NCBI RefSeq assembly: GCF_037975245.1
Contig: NC_092562.1
Span: forward strand, 10,023,001 to 10,087,000
DNA: 64,000 nt
Source: Apostichopus japonicus
Taxonomy: Eukaryota; Echinodermata; Holothuroidea; Aspidochirotida; Stichopodidae
Direction: 5' to 3'
Shown here one piece after another: positions 1-12,800 of the stretch. Position 1 is the stretch's first letter, and each line of letters starts with the position of its first letter. Below the pieces are notes generated by a model that worked only from the letters and a program-made list of their open reading frames with translations, had not been told where the DNA came from and did not search any database. The position numbers were made by a program, and so were the translations under genes.

Positions 1-531
1 GAAATTTATTTAGTTTTGAAGGGGGCCATGGTTAAGGAGACCTACGTTCCATATTCTCACTTTAGTGGAACAATGCATTTCACACAAGTTTTTACTGAGG
101 AGGAATTACTCTGATAATATGTATATTTTGTAAGCTGAGCAGCTCCCATCACATGAGAGAGCAAACACATTTTGTAAATTTAATCTCCTTTTAAGCCAGG
201 GATGTAGCCAGCAATTTGAAAGGGGGTGGGGAGCATTTCTCACAAAGGGAGCATTGTTACACTTAACGGTATGCCATGATTTACCAAAATGCCTCCCACT
301 TTGCAGGAAATAAACAATAAAGATAGTATTGTATTCCATAGCAGACAAGCTTTCAGGAGAAAGATTAAGAAGGGTCGCTTAGATTCCTTCAACCTGAAAA
401 GAGGGCTGTAATGATATTTCCTGCTTTTAGTTATGTTTTACTTTTTGGGATACTCAAAGAGGGGGGAGGGGGGTCGCTCCCCCTGGCTACGTGCCTGCTT
501 TAAGCTCAATTTGCAGCTTCTGTCTTACTCA

Positions 532-554
532 TCACTCAAACATTGTCTGAAATT
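532..554 (-). CDS. RFX3: Possible short terminal exon of RFX (low confidence)
   Basis: After the donor at 836 the open codon is G plus two bases. The first compatible acceptor downstream (CCTAG ending at 555) gives AA TTT, so the junction reads MG-EF, as in vertebrate RFX proteins, followed by QTMFE and a TGA stop at 532-534. The polypyrimidine tract is poor and the acceptor lies 12 bp from a MITE end. The match covers only two residues, so this may be chance; the true last exon may lie left of the window. Confidence 0.25.
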
Positions 555-566
555 CTAGGACACCAC

Positions 567-763
567 CCAGTTGGAGAAAACTTTTTCTATACTCTACTCA
601 CATGGCCTGCTTCAAAGCACTCATACTGACAGTATGATTATCATGTTTCTTTCCATCTGGAAAAAGATAAAGGTACTGTTCTTACTATCATCGAAGTGCT
701 TTGAAGCATGATTTGAGAGGACAGTATAGAGGGGTATTAGCGTTAGAAAATGGTCCAAACTGG
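567..763. mobile_element. MITE, family A (inverted repeats around CTATACTG...TGCTTCAAAGCACT)
   Basis: The left arm reads CCAGTTGGAGAAAACTTTTT, then CTATACT and TGCTTCAAAGCACT. The right arm is the inverse of the same order, ending TCCAAACTGG. Relatives lie at 33340-33480 and 56463-56640. No clear target-site duplication. Confidence 0.55.
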
Positions 764-836
764 CTGTGTCAGTAATAAGACAGTGATAAGTCAGTGAGTC
801 GATAAATGTGTGAAAGAAAGAAAATAAGAGACATAC

Positions 837-3800
837 CCATAACAGCAATGGGAGTTTCCCCAGCTGCAGTGGCCACTCTGTGTTCAATCAGGTAAAACAT
901 ATACTCATCATACAGGAGCCTTATGAGATGGAAAGATCCAAAACTTGCTGCACTCCTCAATGTGAGATCCCTGATTACCATTGAGCTGAACAAAACAGAA
1001 ACATAAAAAGTTAAATACAAAGCTGGTTTAATTACATTTGTGGGCATCACTTGGGAAGTGGCACAAAATATTTTCTGGCAACGGAAAAACAGTAAAAACA
1101 CATGAATCAAGTTATGGGGCTGACACAAAACTAGCGGTGGAACTTCCCCGGACAAAATAGTGACAAATGTGCATTATAATAAAAAAAATAAATAAAAAAA
1201 AGTGTAAGCAATTTGAGTATAAACCCTATCTGGCACCCTTTCCTGACAATGTTTCATAAATGTACGATGACATTAGCAAAACCGGTAAAACAAGGCTTGT
1301 CGACATTTGATGCAATTGTGATCAAACAATGGCAATTATTTTTAGGTGACTTACAAAGTTACAAGTTCTGTAAACCACAATTCTACAGTAGAACAAGCCA
1401 CTTCCAACTTACTTGTAGAAAGACCACTTGAGTAGAAATTGTCTGGCAGCTTTTGCAAAATTTGGTGAGTTTTCGTGCGGTTTGAGAACCTGTGTCACCA
1501 CACTTTCCAACCACGCTGCCCACTGTTCCAGAGAATTCTGCTGTTGAAGTGTCTGCTTGAAATCCTGTTCAAAGTGCTGAACAAGTTCGTCTTCACACTG
1601 GCAAACCCATGATGCTTGCTCCTAAAATGCAAGAGAAACAACAAAATAGCATCAACACCCACAATGTTTACACATGGACACAGTACAATGCAGTGACCAG
1701 AACTCTGTAAAGCTTAAATGATAGCATTGCTGTAATCTAAGCACATCAATTTGCTTAGATTGCTGCCTGGAACATCATTTAACTTGAACACAGGGTGAAG
1801 GGGGGGGGGGGGGTGGAGTGGGGTGGGTGTGCATTGATTGATAGCAATAACTGCTTTTGTATGAGGTTGTGCCTAAAAGATTGATAAACAAGAAAGCAAA
1901 ATCAGTTAACGCTTATTTGGTTTATATGGCCAATTGTATAGGTGGTATCGTTTAAAATTGTTTAAATTGGGGGGTACGGACAAATGTAGAGTCGTTGAGG
2001 GTGGTCTGTGTGGTTTATAGTAGAAAATCACTATGGGGTAGGGAATTAGTCTCATGAGAAGGAAGGACATTGACCAGAGGAGTCCGGCCATACAGGGCAC
2101 ACAGGGTTACAAGGTTACCAGTTCATTCTAGGCACGGGGGAATAGACTGCTGAGGTTGTGAGAAGACCGGTAAGTGATGAGCGAAGAACATTATGTAAAA
2201 TCTTATTCTGAGTCTTACCTGAACGTTAGCAAAATCGACTCTGTTGAGATCACTGAGCATCTGATTAATCTGTGAAGTGTTCTGTAAGACTGCCCTCGCT
2301 GCTTGAGCCAAGTGATTCAATGAGGTGTAACGCCTCAGAGTCTGGGCAAACGCAGTCACAGCACCAATCTGTAGGAGAGGAGAGGTATATATAGTGGGAC
2401 GTGTCGAGATGTGAAGCCTCCAAGGGAAGAAGAAACACTGTGATACACTGAAAAGAAACACTTTAGTCACATCTTGTGTGACAATTGCAAACTAGCAGGA
2501 GGGCCCCTTCACACTATAATGTGGACCCAGTTACATGAATCTTTGTAGGAAAGTATGCCAAACAAGTGCACAAAACTCTTCCGCTTATTCTTTAGCATCA
2601 ATTAGCAAGTTCTCTTCAAGTATTGAAATCAATCAACATAACAGATCATTGTATATTTAATGGTGAGTCAAATGAGCTCCTTGAAAATAGTGAATCAACA
2701 AGAAGTCCCATCGGATCAATTTTAATCCTTTTCATAGCAAATGAAATTATGTATCGCATAGATATCTTCCTTATTAGTTTTATAAAGTTTATATGTTCAA
2801 AAAACATAACTTAACAGTGACAAAATTGTAACCAACAGCACCTTTAATATTCTACCCTTTCCACCTCGAACAACATTTTGAAGGCAAAACACAATAATTC
2901 TTCAAGTAAATACCGCTGTATTTGCCCCAAAATGGCCTAGAGCACCAATCAAGAGTTGTATACAAAATCCGTCAAGAGTTTTATACAAAATCGTCTCGTT
3001 TGCATAATTATAACATTTGGCATCGATGAGAAATACCTTGGAAGTGTGGGTATCATACAATAGAAAGATTGACTTGAAATTAAACCTGTTACCCTCTTAC
3101 CTTCAAATTAACCATTTCTGGAGGAATGTCAACCATGCTATTTTTCAACCATCCTTCCAGACTCTTGGCAAAATTTCTGATGGCTTGTGTTAACGTGCCT
3201 GGAAATAATAATGGTAAATTTGCAGGGCATAACATGTCTGAAGCAAACTAAACAGTTTCCCAATGGATTCATTAATGAACATGAATCATAGAGCTGATTA
3301 TCATTGGTGGTCTTGCTGTCGATTATGGGAGCTTCCCAAGGTGACACTTTGCATTTTTTTATTTTACAAAACAGACTTGCACTAGTACTCTTTAATTTCT
3401 CAACCCTTCAATCAGGATTATCGTGACAAAAAATACAAATAACATGCCATGCCAGGCAGAAGATTCGAAATGCCTTGGGCCAAAAAAAGTTAATTATGTG
3501 AATAAAGTACAGACCTCTCAGTAAATGTCAATGTGTATCTAAGATTTACCGAGTGTGTTTCCATGGCATAATACATATACCAATAGCTAAATTCACAGAC
3601 TTGTTAAGGGCATTAGCAGATGGCTAAATCTGATATCACCCTCTCAAGAAGAACCTGAGAAAAGACTGTTTTTTTAATCTGCAAACTATCCTTTGATAGC
3701 AGCCTGATTATAATAGGCACTTTCATGATTCTAACTAAGTATGTTTGTGTCACAGTTCCTGGTGAGGTCACCGACAACCAACACAAGCCATTTTCATAAT

Positions 3801-6800
3801 AATAATATTTGCTTTTTATAAAGCGCTTTACACACCAGCGATAGGTCTCAAAGCGCTTTACAGACGTTATATTACCCCTGGTCAATGATAACCTGTCCCA
3901 GAGACAATCCCTCCAGTCAGCAGCAGTTATAAACTGCGCCCAATGACAAGTTACCTCACAGGTACCCTTTTAACCCCTTTGTGGAGAGAGGCAAGTGAGA
4001 TAAAGCATCCTGCCCAAGGACACAATATAATGAACTAGGCAGGAATCGAACCAGCAATCCTTGGATCACGGGTCCGACGCCTTAGCCAATTGGCCACCAC
4101 GCTCTCATGTGTCTGCTCATCTGATCTTTCTCCTTGTCAGTGAGTGATTGGCTAGATTTCATCATGTGATCCAGGGATGTAAGAGACTCTCAAATCCCTT
4201 TTCCACTGTATCTTTCATGAAGTAGTGGAGAATTCATCAACTTCATTAAACTACGCAGGTATAAGAGTATGACATCGTGAAACCGCCCAATCTTCAACAG
4301 ATCTCAACGTGAGACCTGGGAGTCATCCCAGCCTACCAAAACTGCGATCTGATCAAACAGTGATCTACTTACTGGGTATTGGTCGCAGTACAGCAGGTAT
4401 TAACAGTTCCACAAGGCCTTGGTACAAGATATGATCGTAATGTTTGATGTATTTCTGCACGGGCTTGGCTTTACATAAGGCAATCAGCTTGGTTTTTGTC
4501 AATCGTTTCTCCAACTCCTCTCTGAAGAAGAGATGAAAGAAGTTTTTTAAGGGTATGTTGTTTCCTGCTTCATGCAAACTTAAAAGATTTGACGATGAAT
4601 AAATGTAATTGTTTTTGTTGTACTGGTATAATTAAATGTACATTTTAACTACCTCCAGAAATGACAGTTTGATATCTAGTAAAGTAACTCTCCCACAAAT
4701 TTATCTAGAACGACTACACTGCCACATTAGATGCACACAGCCTTATCTCAATTCCCACTTATGATTCTGAGCGAACCTTTCTTATTATTCTATAGGGCCA
4801 AAAGCATGGCTTGCATTTCTCATAGCATCTTACTAGCATAATTAACTTTTAGCAAACACCCCAGCACACTTTCCTTGGTGAAACTTGCAGCTCCATACAA
4901 TCTCACTGTCCTTTAGGCAACCTAACCAGATACGTTTTGGTTGTCGGACAAGATATTAGCTCTCTCAGACAAACCCACAAAAACCCACAAAAACTTTACA
5001 AATTTGTATCATTTTAGTTTGACAGAGCCCAGAGAAATGTTACAGGGCTATTATGTAACTTCAAACAATGATGTTCTTTAACTTCACTTTATTTACTCTT
5101 TTTGTATTTAGTGCAATAGGTACCACAAAACCATGAATTCCTTTCTTCAAAACATGTTAGCTGCTAACAACAAATAGATGCAATAAGCAAAACATTTTTG
5201 GCAAAACACTGCTTTTCCCCCTGCAGCAAGTCAAATACAGTTGATAATGCTTAATGCCCTGCCTCCCCCCCCCCCACTCTTGTGATACATAGACATCCAA
5301 TGCTAGAACATTGGTAAAATTGCGATACTTACAATTCCGCATTTTGTGCCTCCACGGAAGGGGACCTCCAGAACTCCTGCCAAACATTTTCAATCACATT
5401 GAACTGCAGGTTCATAACCACGTTTAAAATATTCTGATGAAAGATCGAGAGACAGAGAGATTACGGAGATGAAACAACAGAAACTGATTGAAAGATGCAT
5501 ACTAATAAGTTACAGACTCTGTTCAGTACATCAAACACATTTTTGTAAAACTTTCCATTAATTTTTTTTTATCAAGTAGCCCACTCTAAAATCTCTGTCT
5601 CTTACCTCTGGACTCTTGACGCCCCATTTAAGGTATGACCCAAACACCAAGACCTATGATCATATAATTATCTATTTTACTAGTGTTTCCTACTCTTTAA
5701 GCATCCACAGCAGGAATGAAATGAATATAGAGAAAACTTCAGACATATAGATCTTATGTTGTAATGCACTGGCAGGTTGATCCCCCTCCCTCCTTGCTGC
5801 CCCCTCCCCAACCCATCCTCCCATCCCCCTCCCCTTAAACAAGAGAGAAATCAAATGAAAAGAAATCTCTCACCTCACAGTGTTCCCTGTAGATATCTTG
5901 CAGCTCCTTAACATCGTCGTTGGTGCAACCCTCTGGAATGGCAGATTCCTCAAATTCAAGTTCTTCAAATTGTGTCAGCGCTTGTGTGGCGTCACCCAAG
6001 TACTGCTGATGATGTATTGTCTGGGCGAGTGCTTGATCGGCAGCAGCACTGCCTGCCGACCCATCCCCGTCTACTTTACCTCCGTGTCCAGTCTTGAACC
6101 TGATGAGATGGAAAGGCAGATCCACTTGAGAACAGAAGAGGACTTTACACCAGCGATAGGTCTCAAAGCACGTTACAGACGTTATATTACCCCTGGTCAA
6201 TGATAACCTGTCCCAGAGACAATCCCTCCAGTAGGCAGCAGTTATATACTGCGCCCAAACTACTTCAAATACCTGTCCTAATGGGTCGCCATTTAGTCGA
6301 AACTAGGCCGCAAGACCAATCTAATTAGAATGACACGTTATGATTGTAGCATAACTACCCCATCATTATAATAACTTATAAGAAGGGAAAAAAAAAGGGA
6401 GGCTAAATATTTACCTTTAGAGATGGATGTTAATGGTACTCCACATTAAGAACAAGGAGGAGAAATAGACTACAACCAGACAAGGGTTTCAAGTGTGTAA
6501 TGTGAAACAATTATTTAATTTTGCTGGCATGTATCTATAGTTGGAAAGATACTGAAGAGGTATCTTGGACCGAGACAAGTTCACCAACCATATCAGTGCC
6601 CATAATTTACAGGGATGAGCCTGGGGTAAAACAAAAATTACAGAACTTTGCAAAAACTGCAGTATAGGCTCCAGTTTGCATATGCTACAGTCTGTTAGGA
6701 TAAGTTTTTGTCCCCGAAGTTGAAAAGAAATCCTGGATATTCCGCGAATTTGCGGAAAACGCTCATGCCTGAATTTATCAATTGAGAGACACCAGGAACG

Positions 6801-9800
6801 GTGCTCACAGGCTAGTGAGAAAAAATTCAATACAGTGAAGAAGCTTTAGCACATGAACATACTGACCTTTTGTTTGTGGAGTTTATGGGTTGCTGCCTCA
6901 TAGCTGTATGGCCGCAGTCATCCTGATACTGATTCAGTGGTGACGTACTCTTGATACGGATGCCGTAGTAGTGGTACTTGGAATTCCCTCTCGTACCGAG
7001 CCTCCTCGTCCGAAGGCCCAGAAACACGGACCGGATCAGTTTGCCGAACGACGCTGCGTTGACTGGGTCCAGCTTGTTCTCCTGGCAGTGTCTCAGGTAA
7101 TGGTTGTACAGTGTACTCCGAGGGAGGCTGACACCCTCTGCGGTCTCGTAATTATCGTATAGCCATTGCACCTGGGACAGACGGACAGAAAAGAAATGTG
7201 TAGCACAGGGGGTGATTCGATCTCCTTGATCACAATGTGGGCTGTTTTGTAATAATGCAGATGTGTCTACTTATTTATCCAATCAGCTGTATGGTTGAGT
7301 TTTTGTGTTTGCCATTGCTTATTTTCAAGCCAGTGAGATCCACCAAACTGAAATCAATTACATCAGCTCATGCAGAATAGATGACTTAATCTACACAGAG
7401 CTACACATTTGTTGTATATGTTAGATACACAACAAGAATCTCAGAATGATTAGTACATTGTACTCTTCACAGCCCCACCCCCCCCCCCCCCTTATGTAAA
7501 TTTCATGCCAATCTACTTATCTTCTGTCTTGTGATATTTGTCTCAGTTTGGTATTTTGCCACTAGCCTTGTGTGAAAACAGGCCATGTTGTAAAATTAAC
7601 TCATCACGAAAATGATTTACTCTGATAACTACACCCACCCACCTACCCACAACAGAACTTGCATAAACATGCACACTACTCCTGTGATGATTAGGGCAAC
7701 TATTTCAATTAAGGTACTGTAGGCAGATGGTAATGCTTACTCTATGCAGGTCCAACCAACCATGGCTAATGTAAAACTTGCAGGTAGCAATTGTTCAGAC
7801 ACCTTTTACATTGGTGAGCAGTGAAACCATCATCCATATATAATGCATTCATTCTTGTTTCTCTCACAGTATGAGAGGTTAAAATAACATCCCAGATTTC
7901 AAGTCACTTTAGTATATAAAACTGCATATTAAAGGACACTATCATTTTACAAATTTGAAGAACACAACATTAAATTTGAAGTATTTATATATTTTAAGGA
8001 TATTACATCAAAGTTAACTTACTGTTGCAGGCGATGCCCTCGTTGTGTGGGTGAGTGGATGGGTATCGCCATCAGGGTGACCCTGGACGACATAGGTCCT
8101 ACCGGGCTGTGCTGCGACCAGCTGGGATCCGCTCAACATGGTGCTCCCGATCAGCTGTGAGGCACCGCCGATTACTGTGCTCCCGACCACTGTGCCTGCC
8201 ATGCAGGTCGGCGTACCGATAGTCTGAATGTTGGTTCCTCCTTGCGTCTGAGTTGTGAAGTACGTCCCGGCCGCCACTGGGATCGCCGTCCCCTGGGTGT
8301 ACATCGCGGTTCCATCACTGTAAGAGTAGTTGTTGGGCCTGAGTCAGATATTTTGTTTTTTAAGGTGTACGGTGGTAGTAGCGGTAGTAGTAGTGGTGGT
8401 GGTGGTAGATATGGATGGGTAAAGGTAAGGTCCAAAGGTGAGTTGAGGTTAGGAGGCGGACCACAGCAGTGTCGGGTTAGAGGTGAAAGAAAGGATGGCG
8501 GGGAGAAAGAGAGCAGAGAATGAAAAAGCTGCAACAATTTATCATCAATGAATTATTAGTACATGAAGTTAGACTGACGGTATACGATATAAGCTAGAAA
8601 CAGATGTTGAAACTAATGATAACTTCAACATGGAAGAGGGGAATTTTTTCCTAAATGTATAGTCTCAGTCAGCCTCAGTCTACAGTAGCGTTTTGACTTT
8701 GGTCACCAATGTCTGGTCATTTTACCAACTTGACCCCCCCCCACCCCTCTCCAAAGACACATTTTTTTCATATTGGTATCACCACAAGCACTTGGAAAAT
8801 CATAACTTCCAGGATTTACAACATTTCAACCTTCATTCATTTGAAATGAAACTCGACTAGTTAATGCTAAGTCACTATACACTGCTATGGGATTTTAGTA
8901 TTGCAATTCAGTTAACCCAAATCAACACAGACAGTCGCATTTACCGTACAGATAATTAGCGGTGACCGGTTGGCAGTAACGACTGTAGACAGATGTACAT
9001 GTACATACCTAGCGTTATCTCTGATTACTAGTACTAGTGCTATGTTAATTCTTTCCAAAATGAACGTTGATCAAATGTGCACAGTGCAGAATAATGTGGG
9101 GCGTGAGATAAGGGTATGTCCTTGCTTTACATGTGCAATGATACTATAGACATTAAAATGTTGCACACAAACTGAAATCAAAATTCATGAGTGGGGACAT
9201 TCTATAGAATGAAAAGTCATTAAATCCAATATGTACACAGTATCGAATCAGACATTGCGAGAAAATGTCGCCACAATTGGGCACCAAACAAATATATCAA
9301 ATCAGGGCAAACATTTTTAAGGATGTCTGTCTGAAAGTCCCTCGGAAAACAGGGTTATAAATCTTTGTTGCCCCGAAGAACAATTTTAGTACAATAACAA
9401 CAAAGAATGACCAATATGTAATGCAATGGTGGAGAGATGTGTAGGTTTAAATGAAAAGACCACCAGCTTTGGGATAAAACTCAAAAATGATTTTTTCAGT
9501 TTACTCCAAAGTGATGGAGGAGGGTGATATTAATTGATAATTTTACCTATTTTGGGGGATTTAGTTACAATGCAATCTGCATTTGATGCAAACAACTAGT
9601 CGTCCCCTGGATGATCTCCACAGCAGTGGAGGTCGTGCAGATAAAACTCTGGTAGTCTCAGAAGACATGTTAAAAATTTGCCCTGCATATATATATCTAA
9701 TAAAATCTTCTTGCAACAATGAACTTGAAAATTAGCATCAAAAGTCACACTGGTAAGTTTTAAGTAGCACCTCTACTATTGTTTGAATCACTTGCACAAA

Positions 9801-12800
9801 CAGAATCTACCAACACTTTACACAAATTTTAGGTTTCAGATTCGATCATTCTACATTTGACTTTCATTCTCAAGGTGACTTTCATTCTCAAGGTCTCCAA
9901 TGTTTATATCTATGATAAGGACAGAAAATATGAGGGCTTCGCATGTATACTTTCAATGTAAGATATATGGAATATCAATTTTAAACCAGAACGTCTAAAT
10001 TAATTAACGATCGTTATCATGCAACTGAAATAGTCCCTGCTCTACAAGATGTGAAAGTCGTCATAGACTTTCACTAGATTCACGTCAAACAGTTGTTTAA
10101 AGAAAAAATTAGAAGAAAAGGCAATGAAAGCTCATACACCATCAGAAAACATTTTGAACATAACTTTTTGTGATTCATTTTGAAGATAAATTTTCGTTTG
10201 TGTTTTTACATCCAAAACCACCATATTGAAAGTGTAGTTATGTTTGCCAAGTTGACATCCAGTAATATGAGTTGTACCACATGCAGGTATAAGCAGGCAG
10301 ATCATTCGACACATATGCCTTGCATGCAAGTCGTCTTCTTTGTCTGTAAGTTCACGACAATAGTTCAAGGGTAAGAGGTCAACGGTCTTTCAGAGCGACT
10401 GACCTTTCGGCACAAATAAAGGAGGGTGGGAGAAGGGGGAGGGAGGGTGGGGGAAGGATGTGGTTTATGATGAAGGAGATACTTTTAAGTGGATACACAA
10501 AAACAGTGCACTCAAAAGATATTACATGCAAGGGGGATAACGTTACCAACATGGGACCACTTTTTAAACAGGTTGCATAAGTTTGAAAACTCAGTTGGAG
10601 TTTTCAACTGCTGCACAAAGTAGAAATGATTTCAATCTGATTTGATGTAATCACCATTGAAATCAGCAGTACACATTGAGTTCTTCTGATATTTGACCTA
10701 TGATATAAACTATGCATTGATATGTATATGATATTACAATGTATATATTACTATGCATCGTCCACTTTCTACGATTCCATGGAGGAAAACGTCTGAAATG
10801 ACCTGTTATTCATTGCAATGGAAGGAAATGACACAACTTGGGAAGCTACATCGGTAAGACCGAGAGAAAGAAACCTTTCAAGCGAAGGGACCTAAGACTA
10901 GCTAGCCACGAAAGTGAAAGTAGGCCTAGGTCTAAAACAGATGGATTTGACTTGCGCATGAACTGTTGGGCAGGGCTTGCAAAGTTTGATTCAAGTTTGT
11001 AGAATCTACGGACTCGTACAAAAATCTGGCAAACTTTATGCAGCTGAAAATTTTTAACGGCAGATAATTCTATAAAAAATAACCAATATTGATATGAAAA
11101 TTGCATAGAAAGGTGTCATTTTTCACTGAGCTTTTAGTGCAGTAAGCTGGAAAAGGTTTCAAGTTTAAATTTGGCAAACAAGTACCGAGACTTTAAGATG
11201 GCCGAATTATGCTAACAAAACCTCTTAATGTTGGTGATGGTAGTATCGGTGTGGGAGTTCTGCTAACTTCCTCCCGAGTAAATGAGGTATCATCCTGTCT
11301 TACGTCGCATCCGTTTTCTTACGGGTTGCGGCGCAAGACTCAGAGAGAAGACTCTCTAAATGAAACACATCCTGTTTGTTGCTTGAACTGTTTATACCAC
11401 ACACACACACACATTCACACAACCTAATGTTGTACATGACCATTGGAAGGCACCCACGCTGCACATGTTTTCATTCCTCCTTTCTTTAGTGACTATGTAT
11501 TCTGTTATCATTCTTAATAATTTGGTTAATATAAACTATTTTCCACCATGGTATTTGTACTGCACCACTAATTTGATAAATAAATAAAGCTATCAAATTG
11601 AAATTTGTGATTAATTTCATCACTATAGAGAGATTTTGGAGCCCTGGAAGTAGCAGTTAATGTAAACTTTGCTTGTCACACTTGAGTACACATGCTACCA
11701 TCTGACTGTAGAAAAATAATGCCTTCTGTGAGGAGCAACGCCATTAGCACACTGGGCATGGGGGGGGGGGAGGGGAAGGTACTGACGTTAACTATATGAT
11801 TAATGTGCTGGTAGCAACATTGGAAACCTAACAAATTTCAGTGCAAATTATTAATGGAGCAACACTTGTTAATGGACATTAATGGGGAAATGACATGTTC
11901 CTGCTTTTTCCCCGTCAAACGGACTTCCTTTAAACAACACTCAGAACACCTAAAGGCTGCTGTATACCAGGATGACACACACCTTTCTAATTACTACAAT
12001 GGTCAAGCATTTTAGCCAAAGACCAACCCTTGGAAACAAAACAAATGCAAATCTAGCACATTAGTCTAATAAATTATCATATGCAAATATGGTTTTTTTT
12101 TGCCTCACCATAGTAGGCCCTACCATTTATGGAAAACCTCATGATAAAATTGAATAAAAGTTAATCAAGTGACACTCCGGCGATGTGAAAAGTGGGTGTT
12201 AATAGGATAGGAAAAGGAAAGGAAAAGGAGCTAAGTTTGAACAGGCAATAGAAAACCATCCTGCAGGTGCCACTATGAAGGGATGAAGGTAGCAATAAAC
12301 TTTAAGAAGATTTTGATAATTTTACATTGAACCTAGATCAACCAATGAAGATATAATCGATCCGGGATGAGCGAGAATAATATCAATATATATCTTTTGT
12401 GCCACAATGATGACGACCTTTATATACATGCATACTTTGTGTGTACTTTGCCAATCAAAGAGTTTTCGAGATTTTTCAACTCCTCATTTTTGAAATGATT
12501 TGGAAATAACAAATTTTGTGATGGTGGATGGAAGAGCATTATGGTAATGAATGAGAAAGCCTTTTCACAACAAAACACAGAAGTGGTACAGTGAAACTTG
12601 TACATCACTTTCAACACATCAACTACAGTCTGGGGGTATGAGCTCACATAGCGCCGTTAGCATAGATGGTACTGTGACGATGGTGATGATCAGGTCCTGG
12701 TACGTACTGCACATGGCTTTGATAGATAGGCTGCTGGGTGGGCACACTGGACTGCTGTGAAACTTGGCCGGCCTGACTCGTTGTTTGCACAGTCACAGTT

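Larger units (their letters stand above)
1..836. other. Terminal RFX intron or 3' region
   Basis: No convincing coding sequence apart from the weak terminal-exon candidate at 532-554. It holds a G-rich run (461-475) and the CTATACTG-type MITE at 567-763. Confidence 0.5.

Noticed and set aside
8172-8537. Frames on both strands overlapping RFX exon 3
   Set aside because: Shadows of the real exon; only the frame joined to exons 2 and 4 matches RFX.
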